Source: Hydractinia symbiolongicarpus
Taxonomy: Eukaryota > Cnidaria > Hydrozoa > Anthoathecata > Hydractiniidae
Direction: 5' to 3'
Assembly: GCF_029227915.1 (NCBI RefSeq)
Contig: NC_079875.1
Coordinates: 4,776,001-4,840,000, forward strand
Length of the DNA: 64,000 nucleotides
A program made the position numbers and the translations under genes. Shown here in pieces: positions 13,101 through 25,900 of the stretch. The notes below the pieces were generated by a model that worked only from the letters and a program-made list of their open reading frames with translations, searched no databases and was not told the DNA's origin. Within the stretch, counting starts at the first letter, position 1; each line of letters begins with the position of its first letter.

Positions 13101-16100
13101 ACGACAAGTATGTGTGTATTTTTTTGTGAAAAGTAGTAACGACAAGTATGTGTGTATTTTTTTGTGGAAAGTAGTAACGACAAGTATGTGTGTATTATTT
13201 TTGTGGAAAGTAGTAACGACAAGTATGTGTGTATTATTTTTGTGGAAAGTAGTAACGACAAGTATGTGTGTATTTTTTTGTGAAAAGTAGTAACGACAAG
13301 TATGTGTGTATTTTTTTGTGGAAAGTAGTAACGACAAGTATGTGTGTATTATTTTTGTGGAAAGTAGTAACGACAAGTATGTGTGTATTATTTTTGTTGA
13401 AAGTAGTAACAACAAGTATGTGTGTAATATTTTTGTGGAAAGTAGTAACAACAAGTATGTGTGTATTATATTTGTGGAAAAGTATCAACGACAAGTATGT
13501 GTGTATTTTTTTGCGGAAAAGTATCAACGACAAGTATGTGTGTATTATATTTGTTGAAAGTAGTAACGACAAGTATGTGTGTATTATTTTTGTGGAAAGT
13601 AGTAACGACAAGTATGTGTGTATTTTTTTGTGAAAAGTAGTAACGACAAGTATGTGTGTATTATTTTTGTGGAAAGTAGTAACGACAAGTATGTGTGTAT
13701 TTTTTTGTGGAAAGTAGTAACGACAAGAATGTGTGTAATATTTTTGTGGAAAAGTATCAACGACAAGTATGTGTGTATTTTTTTGCGGAAAGTCAACAAG
13801 TATGTGTGTATTTTTTTTGTGGAAAAGTATCAACGACAAGTATGTGTGTATTATATTTGTTGAAAGTAGTAACGACAAGTATGTGTGTATTTTTTTGTGG
13901 AAAGTAGTAACGACAAGTATGTGTGTATTATTTTTGTGGAAAGTCAACAAGTATGTGTGTATTTTTTTTGTGGAAAAGTATCAACGACAAGTATGTGTGT
14001 AATATTTTTGTGGAAAGTAGTAACAACAAATATGTGTGTATTTTTTTTGTGGAAAGTAGTAACGACAAGTATGTGTGTATTATTTTGTTGAAAGTAGTAA
14101 CGACAAGAATGTGTGTATTATATTTGTGGAAAGTAGTAAGGACAAGTATGTGTGTATTATTTTTGTGGAAAGTAGTAACAACAAGTATGTGTGTATTTTT
14201 TTTGTGGAAAAGTATCAACGACTAGAATGTGTATATTTTTTGTGGAAAGTGGTAAGGACAAATATGTGTGTATTATATTTGTTGAAAGTAGTAAGGACAA
14301 GTATGTGTGTATTATTTTTGTGGAAAGTAGTAAGGACAAGTATGTGTGTATTATTTTTGTGGAAAGTAGTAACAACAAGTATGTGTGTATTTTTTTTGTG
14401 GAAAAGTATCAACGACTAGAATGTGTATATTTTTTGTGGAAAGTGGTAAGGACAAATATGTGTGTATTATATTTGTTGAAAGTAGTAACGACAAGTATGT
14501 GTGTATTTTTTTGTGAAAAGTAGTAACGACAAGTATGTGTGTATTTTTTTGTGGAAAGTAGTAACGACAAGTATGTGTGTATTATTTTTGTGGAAAGTCA
14601 ACAAGTATGTGTGTATTTTTTTTGTGGAAAAGTATCAACGACAAGTATGTGTGTAATATTTTTGTGGAAAGTAGTAACAACAAATATGTGTGTATTATAT
14701 TTGTTGAAAGTAGTAACAACAAGTATGTGTGTATTATTTTGTTGAAAGTAGTAACGACAAGAATGTGTGTATTATATTTGTGGAAAGTAGTAAGGACAAG
14801 TATGTGTGTATTATTTTTGTGGAAAGTAGTAACAACAAGTATGTGTGTATTTTTTTTGTGGAAAAGTATCAACGACTAGAATGTGTATATTTTTTGTGGA
14901 AAGTGGTAAGGACAAATATGTGTGTATTATATTTGTTGAAAGTAGTAACGACAAGTATGTGTGTATTTTTTTGTGAAAAGTAGTAACGACAAGTATGTGT
15001 GTATTTTTTTGTGGAAAGTAGTAACGACAAGTATGTGTGTATTATTTTTGTGGAAAGTCAACAAGTATGTGTGTATTTTTTTTGTGGGAAAGTATCAACG
15101 ACAAGTATGTGTGTAATATTTTTGTGGAAAGTAGTAACAACAAATATGTGTGTATTATATTTGTTGAAAGTAGTAACGACAAGTATGTGTGTATTATTTT
15201 GTTGAAAGTAGTAACGACAAGAATGTGTGTATTATATTTGTGGAAAGTAGTAAGGACAAGTATGTGTGTATTATTTTTGTGGAAAGTAGTAACAACAAGT
15301 ATGTGTGTATTTTTTGTGTGGAAAAGTATCAACGACTAGAATGTGTATATTTTTTGTGGAAAGTGGTAAGGACAAATATGTGTGTATTATATTTGTTGAA
15401 AGTAGTAAGGACAAGTATGTGTGTATTATTTTTGTGGAAAGTAGTAAGGACAAGTATGTGTGTATTATTTTTGTGGAAAGTAGTAACAACAAGTATGTGT
15501 GTATTTTTTTTGTGGAAAAGTATCAACGACTAGAATGTGTATATTTTTTGTGGAAAGTGGTAAGGACAAATATGTGTGTATTATATTTGTTGAAAGTAGT
15601 AACGACAAGTATGTGTGTATTTTTTTGTGAAAAGTAGTAACGACAAGTATGTGTGTATTTTTTTGTGGAAAGTAGTAACGACAAGTATGTGTGTTTTTTT
15701 TGTGGAAAGTAGTAACGACAAGTATGTGTGTAATATTTTGTGGAAAGTAGACACCTATCACGTGCAATTTCTTGTAGTAGCAAAAATATCACAAATTACA
15801 GGATGTACACTCTTTCTATTATTAGTAACTTATTTTCAATGATGGTTTTGCTATTTTTATTGACTACACTACAAAAGATTGAAAAGTTTGCTAATGTTTT
15901 ATTTGCTGTTATTATAATCTGTCTTAGATACAATTGGTGTTTTTGTTACTCGTTTTGATTTGGAATACAGTGCTGATCTTGATTCAAAGAACAGTGATAT
16001 ATTTATACAAACTGAAGCTGTAATAAAGGATGAAGTAAGTTTTTTCCTCATGTGTATTTGTTGACTAAATTACAGGCTAATACAATTGTGTATACATGAT

Positions 16101-16933
16101 ATTTTGGTTTATATTTATAAGAAGTGATGTCAGCGCAGTACACTGGCAATTTGTTTTCCACATGAACATCTTCAACCAATCACTGAGCTCGATTTTATAG
16201 ACATCTGGCAGCTAGTTTGGATGTTGTCGTTTAATCGACACAAGTGTTTTTTGACTTATTTTGTCTTCTAAGTGTTTTGTATTTAAGAATTATTTGATGT
16301 TAAGATAATTATTTCGGCCCTATATTAAAGCACAAATCATAAATAATCTGACAAAAGATTTGTTCTCTTTAAAAGTTATCTATCACATCATAAAGAGTTA
16401 GCTAGCTAGGTGTTGATGATTTTCTCATTTTTTATTTATGTTATGTGTCTTTTTATTTTAATTGTGTATGTAAACCTTCAACGATTAGGATTTTAACTGC
16501 AGTCAGTTTTTTCTAAAAAGTAAAGTAGCTTCACGAGATTTTCAGAGAGTTTTGTAGCTAGGGAATTAATGTAAACAATAATTAGAACACAAGGGAACTT
16601 TTTTGGTGAAATAAAATATCTGAGTGTTTGTTTTTAGCTATGATAGTCACTGTGCCGTCCAGTCTGCTTCAAGTTTAGCTAAGTGGGATTAATGTTTTGA
16701 ACTATGCCTATGTCTTATTTAGCTCCCACATGAAGTCACTTCACACCTTGTATGCATACTGTTGCATTTCTAGTTGATCAATTTTTGTTTGTTTTTATCG
16801 TTTTTACTATTTTTACTGTTTTTACTGCTTTTTTCCATTTTTATTCTCAGACAGGACGGACATTGATAGGAGTTTTTTTGTATTTATGTATATATTTGCA
16901 AATTACTGAAGTCCTCATCCTGTATAAATATTT

Positions 16934-16965
<32 letters not shown>

Positions 16966-19900
16966 ATATGATAAACGAATGATAACAAACAATGATAAAC
17001 GCAAAATTAACAGAAATTGCAGAAAAGCTATTATTTCAAAATGACGTTTCGCCTTAAAGGGTGCACTGTAAGCTGAAAATACGAAATGATAGGTCTTTTT
17101 TAAGTGCTTAACACTGAATGTGTTGCATGGTTTACCTGGAATAACTGCTTAGCCATGGTGTCAATAGTGAAATGTCTTTGTTTGATTTTTAGTATTTTAA
17201 AATATTGTGAAGGACAATGAAATGTGATGCACAAGATGGATTAGTCATAACACACACTTTTTTATAAAAGCTTAGCTTCAGCAGAAGGGTTCTTATATTC
17301 TTCACATATTAAGCCTAGAATATTTTTATTTATTTTACAGTACATTACAACTATTAGCAAAACTAAGTACAAATTACGCAAAATCGCAACAATTGATTCT
17401 GCAAAAAATGTTCAGCTGAAACCATGTATTCATACATGTTTAGAATAGTAACAGAAAAACACATAAATAAAATAAAAAAATACATAGCAGATAAATTATC
17501 AAATAAAAACAAGACGTTTAGTTAAATTTTTTACAAAATTTTGGCACCTTCCGCACACCATAATCATGTACATGTTTTGATAATACGAAACAAAAATTAA
17601 CATAAAAACAATATAAAATTTCATGCAATAAGAGTTCTAAACACTGAAGTAATGATTTCAAATTTTTAGCAGCCTTGTTATTGTTAATTTCGTTTATTTT
17701 TTAAGCAATTTCCAGGCCCTTGACTGCATCCACAATCTGACAACAAAATATTTTTTCTTGTAGAGTAGTCCCACCTTTCTAAGATGAAAAATATCATGCC
17801 TTGCAATTTCTCGCCAACCACAATTTTTACCTAAATATTTGCATTTTCGCAAGGGTACAATGTCGCAGCAAAAAATTAGTTGAAAGTATGCATTTTCACT
17901 GTCACAACAATGTCCTGGCCAGCATGATACTCCTTTGCGAATTTAATTGATTGTATATAGACTAGGTGTTTAATCTGTAACAACTGTTATGTTAATAATG
18001 TTTTAATGTGGTTAGTTTCAGCATATGCAACAGCACGAATTCAACGATTCGATTATTACTGTGGTGCTAAATAATGCAAGGTAATATCATTATTTTCACA
18101 CCTAGCTATTTATTCAAGATTTGTCTCCTTTACACTTGGTCACAAAAACACGAGACAATCTTTTCAAACGATAGTAACAAACTTACGTTAACTGCTATAG
18201 CCTGAAAATGTTAATCACCAGTAGCTGTTTGTTGCTTATAGCATTTTTAGTAATTAAAATTTAAGTAATTTAAAAAGATTTGCAAATGCCATAATGGTTT
18301 TTAAAGCGTCGCCTTTAAATATTTAATTAAAGCCCAGGGCGTTTATTAAAAGCATTCGGTATATTGCTGACGCAATTTCATTTTTCTTTGTAAAATTAAC
18401 AAAATATCGTACCTTAAAGTTCCGAAAAATACAATATTTTAAAATGTAAACATTACAAATTTTAAAAATACGAATGCGTATTTTTAAAAATTCGAAAATC
18501 CGTACTTCGTAGTTTTAAGTAAACGCGTATTTTAAAATATGAAATCCGTATTCTTTATTATAATACAAAAAGAGAAGTGGTCGATTTATCAGAGAGCATT
18601 ATATTTAGGAATCTGTGTTAACAGTTACTTCTACATATTTATTCGAGGTTTTGTAGATATTGTACCAATACTTTTTGTTGTCATTTTTAAAAAAGAAGAA
18701 TTAAATAAATATTAAATTAGATATGTTTAAATTACGGTTACTTGCAAATTTATAGTCGGCTGTTAGATTGGAAAGTTTGGAAAGGGTCTTTCCTGAAACC
18801 TGTACATATTCCCGTATAGTCCCTAGCAATAAAGGTTGTATGCTAGGAGGGAAAAAATTCTTGAAGACATTTTCTCTTTCTTTTATTGGTAATGTTCACC
18901 TTTATGTTATTCTTTTTAGAAGAGGAAGTTTGATTGCGAACTATACCGTATATTTTCAAAGCTTTGATTCGTACCAGATGTTGTACATTCAGGATAGTAT
19001 CGAGATTGAAATGAATGTTGGCAAATTACCTGTCTTGGGCTCCATGGCGTTTTATGATATCTCCCCAGGAGGTATTAAGATTTATTGTTTCTTTTATTTA
19101 TGCTTTCCTGTCGCGCTTTGTGTGTGTATCTGCTATATGTTACACTACTTTCAAGATTATTAATTCTTAACAACTTTTCGTTGTGTGTGTATCTGATGTC
19201 TACAACACTACTTTTAAGATTATCTAGCCAGATTGTTGGATGTAAGCAGCAACAAGTCCTTAAACCTTTTTTGCTTGCGATTTTATGTTAAATGTGTATA
19301 TAATTTTAAAAGTTTATGATTTAATTTTGTTTTCAGTTCCAACTAGACCTCCATCAAACATCGTTATTACGACCATTTCTTCCACTTCTTTTAATGTTTC
19401 TTGGGGTGACGTACCAGAGGAACATCGACATGGAGATATAAATGGATATGTTCTGTTTTACCGAGAAAAAGCACAGCTGTCCGCTCCCTATCAAGTTCTA
19501 GCAAGTGAAAAGTTTTCCACCGTTTTAATTGGTTTGCATCCAGGCACGCAATATGCTTTTCGACTGTTGGCGTACACATCCAATGGAAATGGGGTAGCAT
19601 CGTTTGAGAAGTTGAAATATACTTTGGAAGAATGTACGTGTTTATGTCATTAGAATTTATGTTAGATCCTGATTGCATTGTTTAGTTTCTGTTTTTCCAA
19701 CAAACGCGACTTTTTAGAACGCAGTGTTTTTCTTTGTGAAGAACATTGTTTTTAAAATGGTGGATTTATTGCAATATGGAAAGTAGCGTTTGTTAGAGAA
19801 AAGTGAATTTTTGACACGTTAATTTTCTTATACACTTACTTTCTTTTGTTGTAGTGCCTGATGAAGCGCCATTTAATGTAAATGGAACCTCACTTGGACC

Positions 19901-22900
19901 ATTTTCTGCTTATATTGAGTGGGATCCTGTTTCACGGCTTTCTATGAATGGGATTCCTCTTGGTTATAGAGTTATACCGTACATTAACAACACTAGACAG
20001 TCAGATGTGGTGGTACCATTTACAAATAGAAGTCATATATACAATGAATTAATCCCCGAGACAACTTATGTTTTCGAAGTTTGCTCGTTTAACAGCATAG
20101 GAAATGGACCATGTGATAAATGCGTTGTTACAACTTCGGAGTCCCGTAAGAATAATGTTTTGTTATTAACTTTATTTCAGTGACGCAACAAGTATAAATG
20201 AAAATTGATGTTATACAGTATACCGTTAAGTAGTACATTTTTTCTCCGTCAATGCAAGTGGCACATTCAATGCAATGACTTTATTATTATATCGAGACAT
20301 TGCAATGATTCTAAAATTGTTAAATAAAAATTGTTAAATAAAAAAATCAATTGACGCTAAAAATACTAAAACAGAACATTCCCAATTGGCTGTAAAAGAA
20401 GAAACAAATCAACGAGTCTGTTGACTCAAATTTATTAACGAAAAAAAGGCATAATTTCAGAATATCTACGTACGAAAAGCTTGCTACAAATAGCTCGTAA
20501 ATGCAAGGGTTCAGAATATTTCTGTGTCAGCCTCTGTTTTGAAACTAAAGCTTTGTTTTTTGCAAAGCTTAATCTAATTATAACTATCTTTTTCTCCGCT
20601 TAGAATTCATATAACTTTAGTCTTGTGTCTTTATTTTCTTGGTTTGATGAGATATAAAAAGAGAAAATTAAACTCAAATACTTATCACCTCTCAAAAATT
20701 CTCTTGATAACTGGGAGAAATTGAGCTTTTTAATGAGAATCCAACTTACGAGGAGATTTGCTTCAGTAGGACGCCCGCTAAGTATATTGTCTCCCGTCAA
20801 CTCAGTATCCTATCTAACGAGAGTACACTACATTAAGGTAGCAAAATACTCTAACCTAAAACCTTTGACATATTACATTGATCTTTTTTAATTAGCTGTT
20901 TCTTTCGGGTATTTTTTATAAAATGACTTTTATTGCACCACCAAAAGAGAGTGTGTAAAAACAACACTCCATACACAAGAAACTTCTTTCGCTGGTTTAT
21001 AAGGGCGATGAATCTTTCTTCTTCCAGTATTTACCTGAGCATTTGTTCGAGAGCAAGCATTTATTTTAGCATGATTTTTTAGGCTTTTACGAAATTGAGA
21101 AATAAGAGTGTGTAAGCTGTTGTTTATAATTTTTAACAAGAGCTTAATTTTTTATTTATTTTTATTAATTTTTATTAATTTTTTATGAAACGTTCGACTT
21201 AGTATAATGTTATGTTCTAATAGCTCCATCTGCTCCACCACAAAATATTTCTGTGGATGTCATTAAAACGCATAATACTTTGACCTTACGTTGGTTAATG
21301 CCCCCTTCTGATAAAATACACGGTGATTTAACTGGTTACAAGATAATGTATACAATGAGAAACAGAGGAACCACCCTGATTACTGATGCATCTACAGACC
21401 ACGTGGTTGTACATCCGTCATTTACTGAGTATACGTTGAGATCGTTGAGTCCTAATACAAAATATGAAATAGACATATTAGCAATGAACGAAGTCGGTGA
21501 TGGTGTTTCTGCTACAGTACAAGCATGTAAGTTGCTTTGCTGGATCCCGTCAATTTTACTTTCTAATAAATCTCAGTTTTCATACATTTCACTGATTTGT
21601 TCTTATGACCCTTTCGTGAAATAATCCTTAAACTTCCCTGAAAATTATTTTTCTGTATTCTCTTCGTTAGTATCATTTATTGTACGGTTATTTGTTGTTT
21701 CTTTTAGCCACTTGTCGATGCCCCGAGAAAGTATCGAGCAACTTTTATCTTTTGAAACCATACGTTTATAAAGATGAAGAAAAAGACCTGGCAGGAGTAT
21801 TCTCCCAACTTCTTGATGATTTGGTTACCCATTCATGTGGGACATGTGAACGACCATCAGGTGTAAGAAATACAACTTTAGATAAAAAATTAAACGGTAG
21901 AGGATCATACGCAGAGAAAGCTAATTTTAATAAAGTTGTGAAAGAAATTGACGGGTATACTGATTTGACATTCCCTGTCATCGGTTTTTCTGGTTTGGTG
22001 GAGTACTTTGGATATAAATACGTCTCTTTGCTTCATCGTCCTGGTGTTGTCCTGATTGTTCGAGATAAGCCAATCAGTGAGATTGTTGTGGAGATGATTT
22101 TTATGGTATTGAGCATTTGGCCATTGATATTACTCAATTTGATTATGATGACTGCCGCTGGATTTCTTGTGTGGATATTGGTATGTTTTTTTTCTAGTCA
22201 AAACTTTCTTCAGTGTCTTGTCTGCTTATTGGTAATGTAAATATGCAAACGCGTTTTTGATGTATATTAGACCTTTTTTTCTCTTTTTTGGTTCCTTGGC
22301 TTATATTGTTTCAGCGAGGAGGCAGAGCTCTTCTTCTGACTTGTGGTGCTTGTGTCAAGTGTAAATAGATAGATTTGTTGTTATAGGAAGGATACCATAT
22401 GAGGGCTTCCAGTGATTTTTCATCAAAAATACTGACTGGTCTACAGCAGGGTTGGTATTGGGCCTTTATCACACAAGGAACTCATGGGTAAGTATCTTCA
22501 CCTGTCTCGCATGCTAATAAGATTAGAAGATGTTTTTATGCTTTTGTAAAAAATTATTTTTGCGAATGAGTGCGACTTAGTTTTCTCGTGAACGGTAGTG
22601 CGACTGTCAAGAAAAATGCAGAAAGAAGATTTTAGTTTTGTACGGTGTATTGAAAATGTACACGTTAAGGGTAGTATAGTGTATGGAAAAGAGCATTGTA
22701 TTCACACAAATTTCACAAATTACTAAAACGGTTTAATTTCTTGTAAAATGCTAATTATGACCCATTTATGTTTTTCGAAAATTACTCTCGCAAAAAATGT
22801 CATATAGAGGTAGCTGTTTAATTACTTTGAGGTCTGTGTTAAGACCCAAGGGTATTTAAAATTATATACCATTGGTAAGGGTAACGTCCACCACTCGGAG

Positions 22901-25900
22901 CACAAATGCACTCCTCCGCTTGGTTTGCCGTTATGTGTTATATGTTTTGTTAAGTATTGTTTCATATGTTCTTTGTGTATTACGTAGTTGTTGAAAATTA
23001 TATTTAAAAAACTTGTGAGATAATTGTAACAATTTACGTTGACAATGTCTTGTAGTAACAAGACGAAATATCCGTTAAAATAAAATTAAAAAATATCATC
23101 ATCAATCAAACTTCTCGTACTTATTTTTACTGTGAAATCATATGCCCGAATTACTATATATAGCAGTATAAAAAATCAATTTTGATCCCATTCTTGTCTT
23201 AAGTTCGACTTACATTACCAGAAAAGTTGTTTAACAACAGTTGTACATATCCCGCTGTTACGTCTTTACTGGAAATACATGTTCATCGAAGCGACACAAA
23301 TGTTTTTTTAATAGATTTTTCTTTATCTTTCTGCAACGACTGTTTTACGCAATTACTGCCTTTAATGTGAACCGATCTTTAGAATGTAAACCGACCTTTA
23401 AAATGTAGACTTTGTATTTACAGTTATGGAGACTTCGTCCCAAAGCGTGTTTTGTCAAGAATCTTTGCCATCATATGGATTTTGGTTGGTTTAGTTATGA
23501 GTTCGCTCATTGTTGGTGCAATCGTTACATCACTCACAACCGTCAATGATGCAGCCAAAGTTAAAATATATGGAACAGAGGTATGATTCAATGCAGCTGG
23601 GTTATCGAGAAAAGCATTTTGGTCATCTAAATCTTCAAAATTTATGATGTACTGTATGCTTCTTTTTCTAGATTGGAGCTCTTAATGCAACGTTTGAAGA
23701 AAGAGTTGGTATTCTACGAAATGGAAAAGTGAACACAAGTAGGGGTCGTTTTTTGTGTATTGAACTCTCATCTGTGTTTATAAATAAATATTTAACGTTA
23801 ACGCAAGGATCTAATCGAGGCTAAAGTCTCCGTGTTTTACAGGCTAACTGTTGTTTCATGTTTGTTGACTTTTCACTTGGGAATAAGGAAAGTCTCAGGA
23901 ACTACATTGTTGTTTTTATAATCTATTAATCTAATAATAATTTATCAATCCTCTTCAAGCTGAATTGAGCGTACAAATTGCTTCGTTTTTTTTTTAGGGT
24001 TCATTGTTTCTTATAAAACATTTCTCATGTAATAATATACTAATCTAATCAGGAAAATAATGGGCAAAAATGTCCGTAAAAATCGTTAGTCTATACATAT
24101 TAATCGCCCGCACTAATTTTAGTTACCTTTTTACGGAATAAAGTTTACCAGCATTTTGTTGTTGACTAATTCTCAAAAATAAGTCAGAAAAAAAGGTTGG
24201 CCAGTAAAAAAAAAATCAGTAAATTTTTTTTATCGTTACAAAATATTAGTCACAAAGTCATAGACTTGTTTTAAATGATAAGATACGTAAGAAGTCCTTT
24301 CATACGTGTTTGTCAAGGTTAAATTCGTCAAGGTTAATAAAACAAGAAACTAACATCTATAACATGCGCGTGTTTGGAGACCTATAATAGTCCTGATTCT
24401 GTTTAGGGTCTGTGTACACTTCAACAGCCCAACTTGCGGAAGCATTAGAATCACGAGAAGTTGAAGGTGTTCTTATCGATGCATACACTGCAGGTACCAG
24501 TAAAGAAGACTTTCAAAGACCTCAAATACGAGCGTCTGATATGATCAAAACCGTGAAAACATACGGCTTCGTACTTTCGGGTGGTTTAACCAATGTTGAT
24601 GACGAAGCGAGAGATTTCATCAAAACAAATGAACATCGTATTCTTGAGATTATCGAGAACAGTACTGCTCGAATGGAGGTAAGGTTTCGTGCACTCACTT
24701 TAGTGCTCTTTTTTTAGTGCTCACACTTTAGTGCTCTCACTTATGTGCTCTCACTTATGTGCTCTCACTTTAATGCTCTTTAATGGTCTTCCTTGAGTGC
24801 TCTTTTTTAGTGCTCTCACTTTAGTACTCTTACGTTAATGCTCTCACTTTAGTGCACTAACTTTAGTGCACTCACTTATGTGCTCTCACTTTAGTGCACT
24901 CACTTTAGTGCTCTCACTTTAGTGTACTCGCTTATGTGCTCTCACTTTAATGCTCTCACTCTATTGCTCTCACTTTAGTGCACTCGCTTATGTGCTCTCT
25001 CATTAATGCTCTCACTTTAATGTTCTTCCTTGAGTGCTCTTTTTTTAGTGCTCCCACTTTAGTACTCTTACGTTAATGCTCTCACTTTAGTGCTCTCACT
25101 TTAGTGCACTCACTTTAATGCTCTCACATTAATGCTCTCGCTTTATTGCTCTCACTTTAGTGCACTCACTTTAATGCTCTCACATTAATGCACTCGCTTA
25201 TGTGGTCTCACATTAATGCTCTCACTTTATTGCTCTCACATTAATGCTCTCACTTTAGTGCTCTCACTTTAGTGCTCTCACTTTAGTGCTCTCACTTTAG
25301 TGCTCTCATTTTAGTGCGCTCACTTTAGTGCTCTCACTTAATGCCCCCACTTATGTGCCTGGTTTGGAAAATACATTTTACAATGTAATGCTCTAATAAC
25401 ACCAGAACCCTTTATTTAATTTTTGAAATTTATTGCAGGTGGGCGTTTATTGGAGGTGGGCATTTATTGGAGGTGGGCGTTTAATAGAGACCTAGCCTTT
25501 ATTAGAGGGATCTTCCCCAAATGTAAATTTTACATTTAAATGGGAGCTTTATATGCACTCAGAATGACTATTGTTGATAGGAAGTAAAGAGACTATCCTA
25601 GGTATACAATTACAATGTTTAAAGTTAATAGGATAAAAAAATGTAATATTAAAATTTGAAGAATGGAATATTTTTTATTCAGTGTAATACCAGAATGTTT
25701 TTTTTTATAGCCAAGTAAAAAACCAGAATATAAATCAATTTTCGACCCGTCCTCAGATATGTTAAAATCGACAATTTTATGGCTGTGTGTGATGCTTCTT
25801 TGTGGAAGTCTGTGTGGGATATTGTACACAGTTTTTCGAAAGCATCGGTCGAAAAGAAAAGTGGAAATAGTAAGAAGTAAAGAAGGTAAAAGTTTTATTT

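Noticed and set aside
10262-15750. CRISPR-like array
   Set aside because: Units are contiguous without unique spacers, and the region is an intron of an animal gene.
10257-15842. Dozens of open frames on both strands, up to 238 codons
   Set aside because: They are translations of the 38-bp minisatellite, which lacks stop codons. The products are periodic, occur in all frames, and have no start or domain context.
18756-18835. Alternative receptor exon after the acceptor at 18755
   Set aside because: The preceding exon ends in phase 2, which would give a stop soon after. Skipping it joins the SEA strands correctly.
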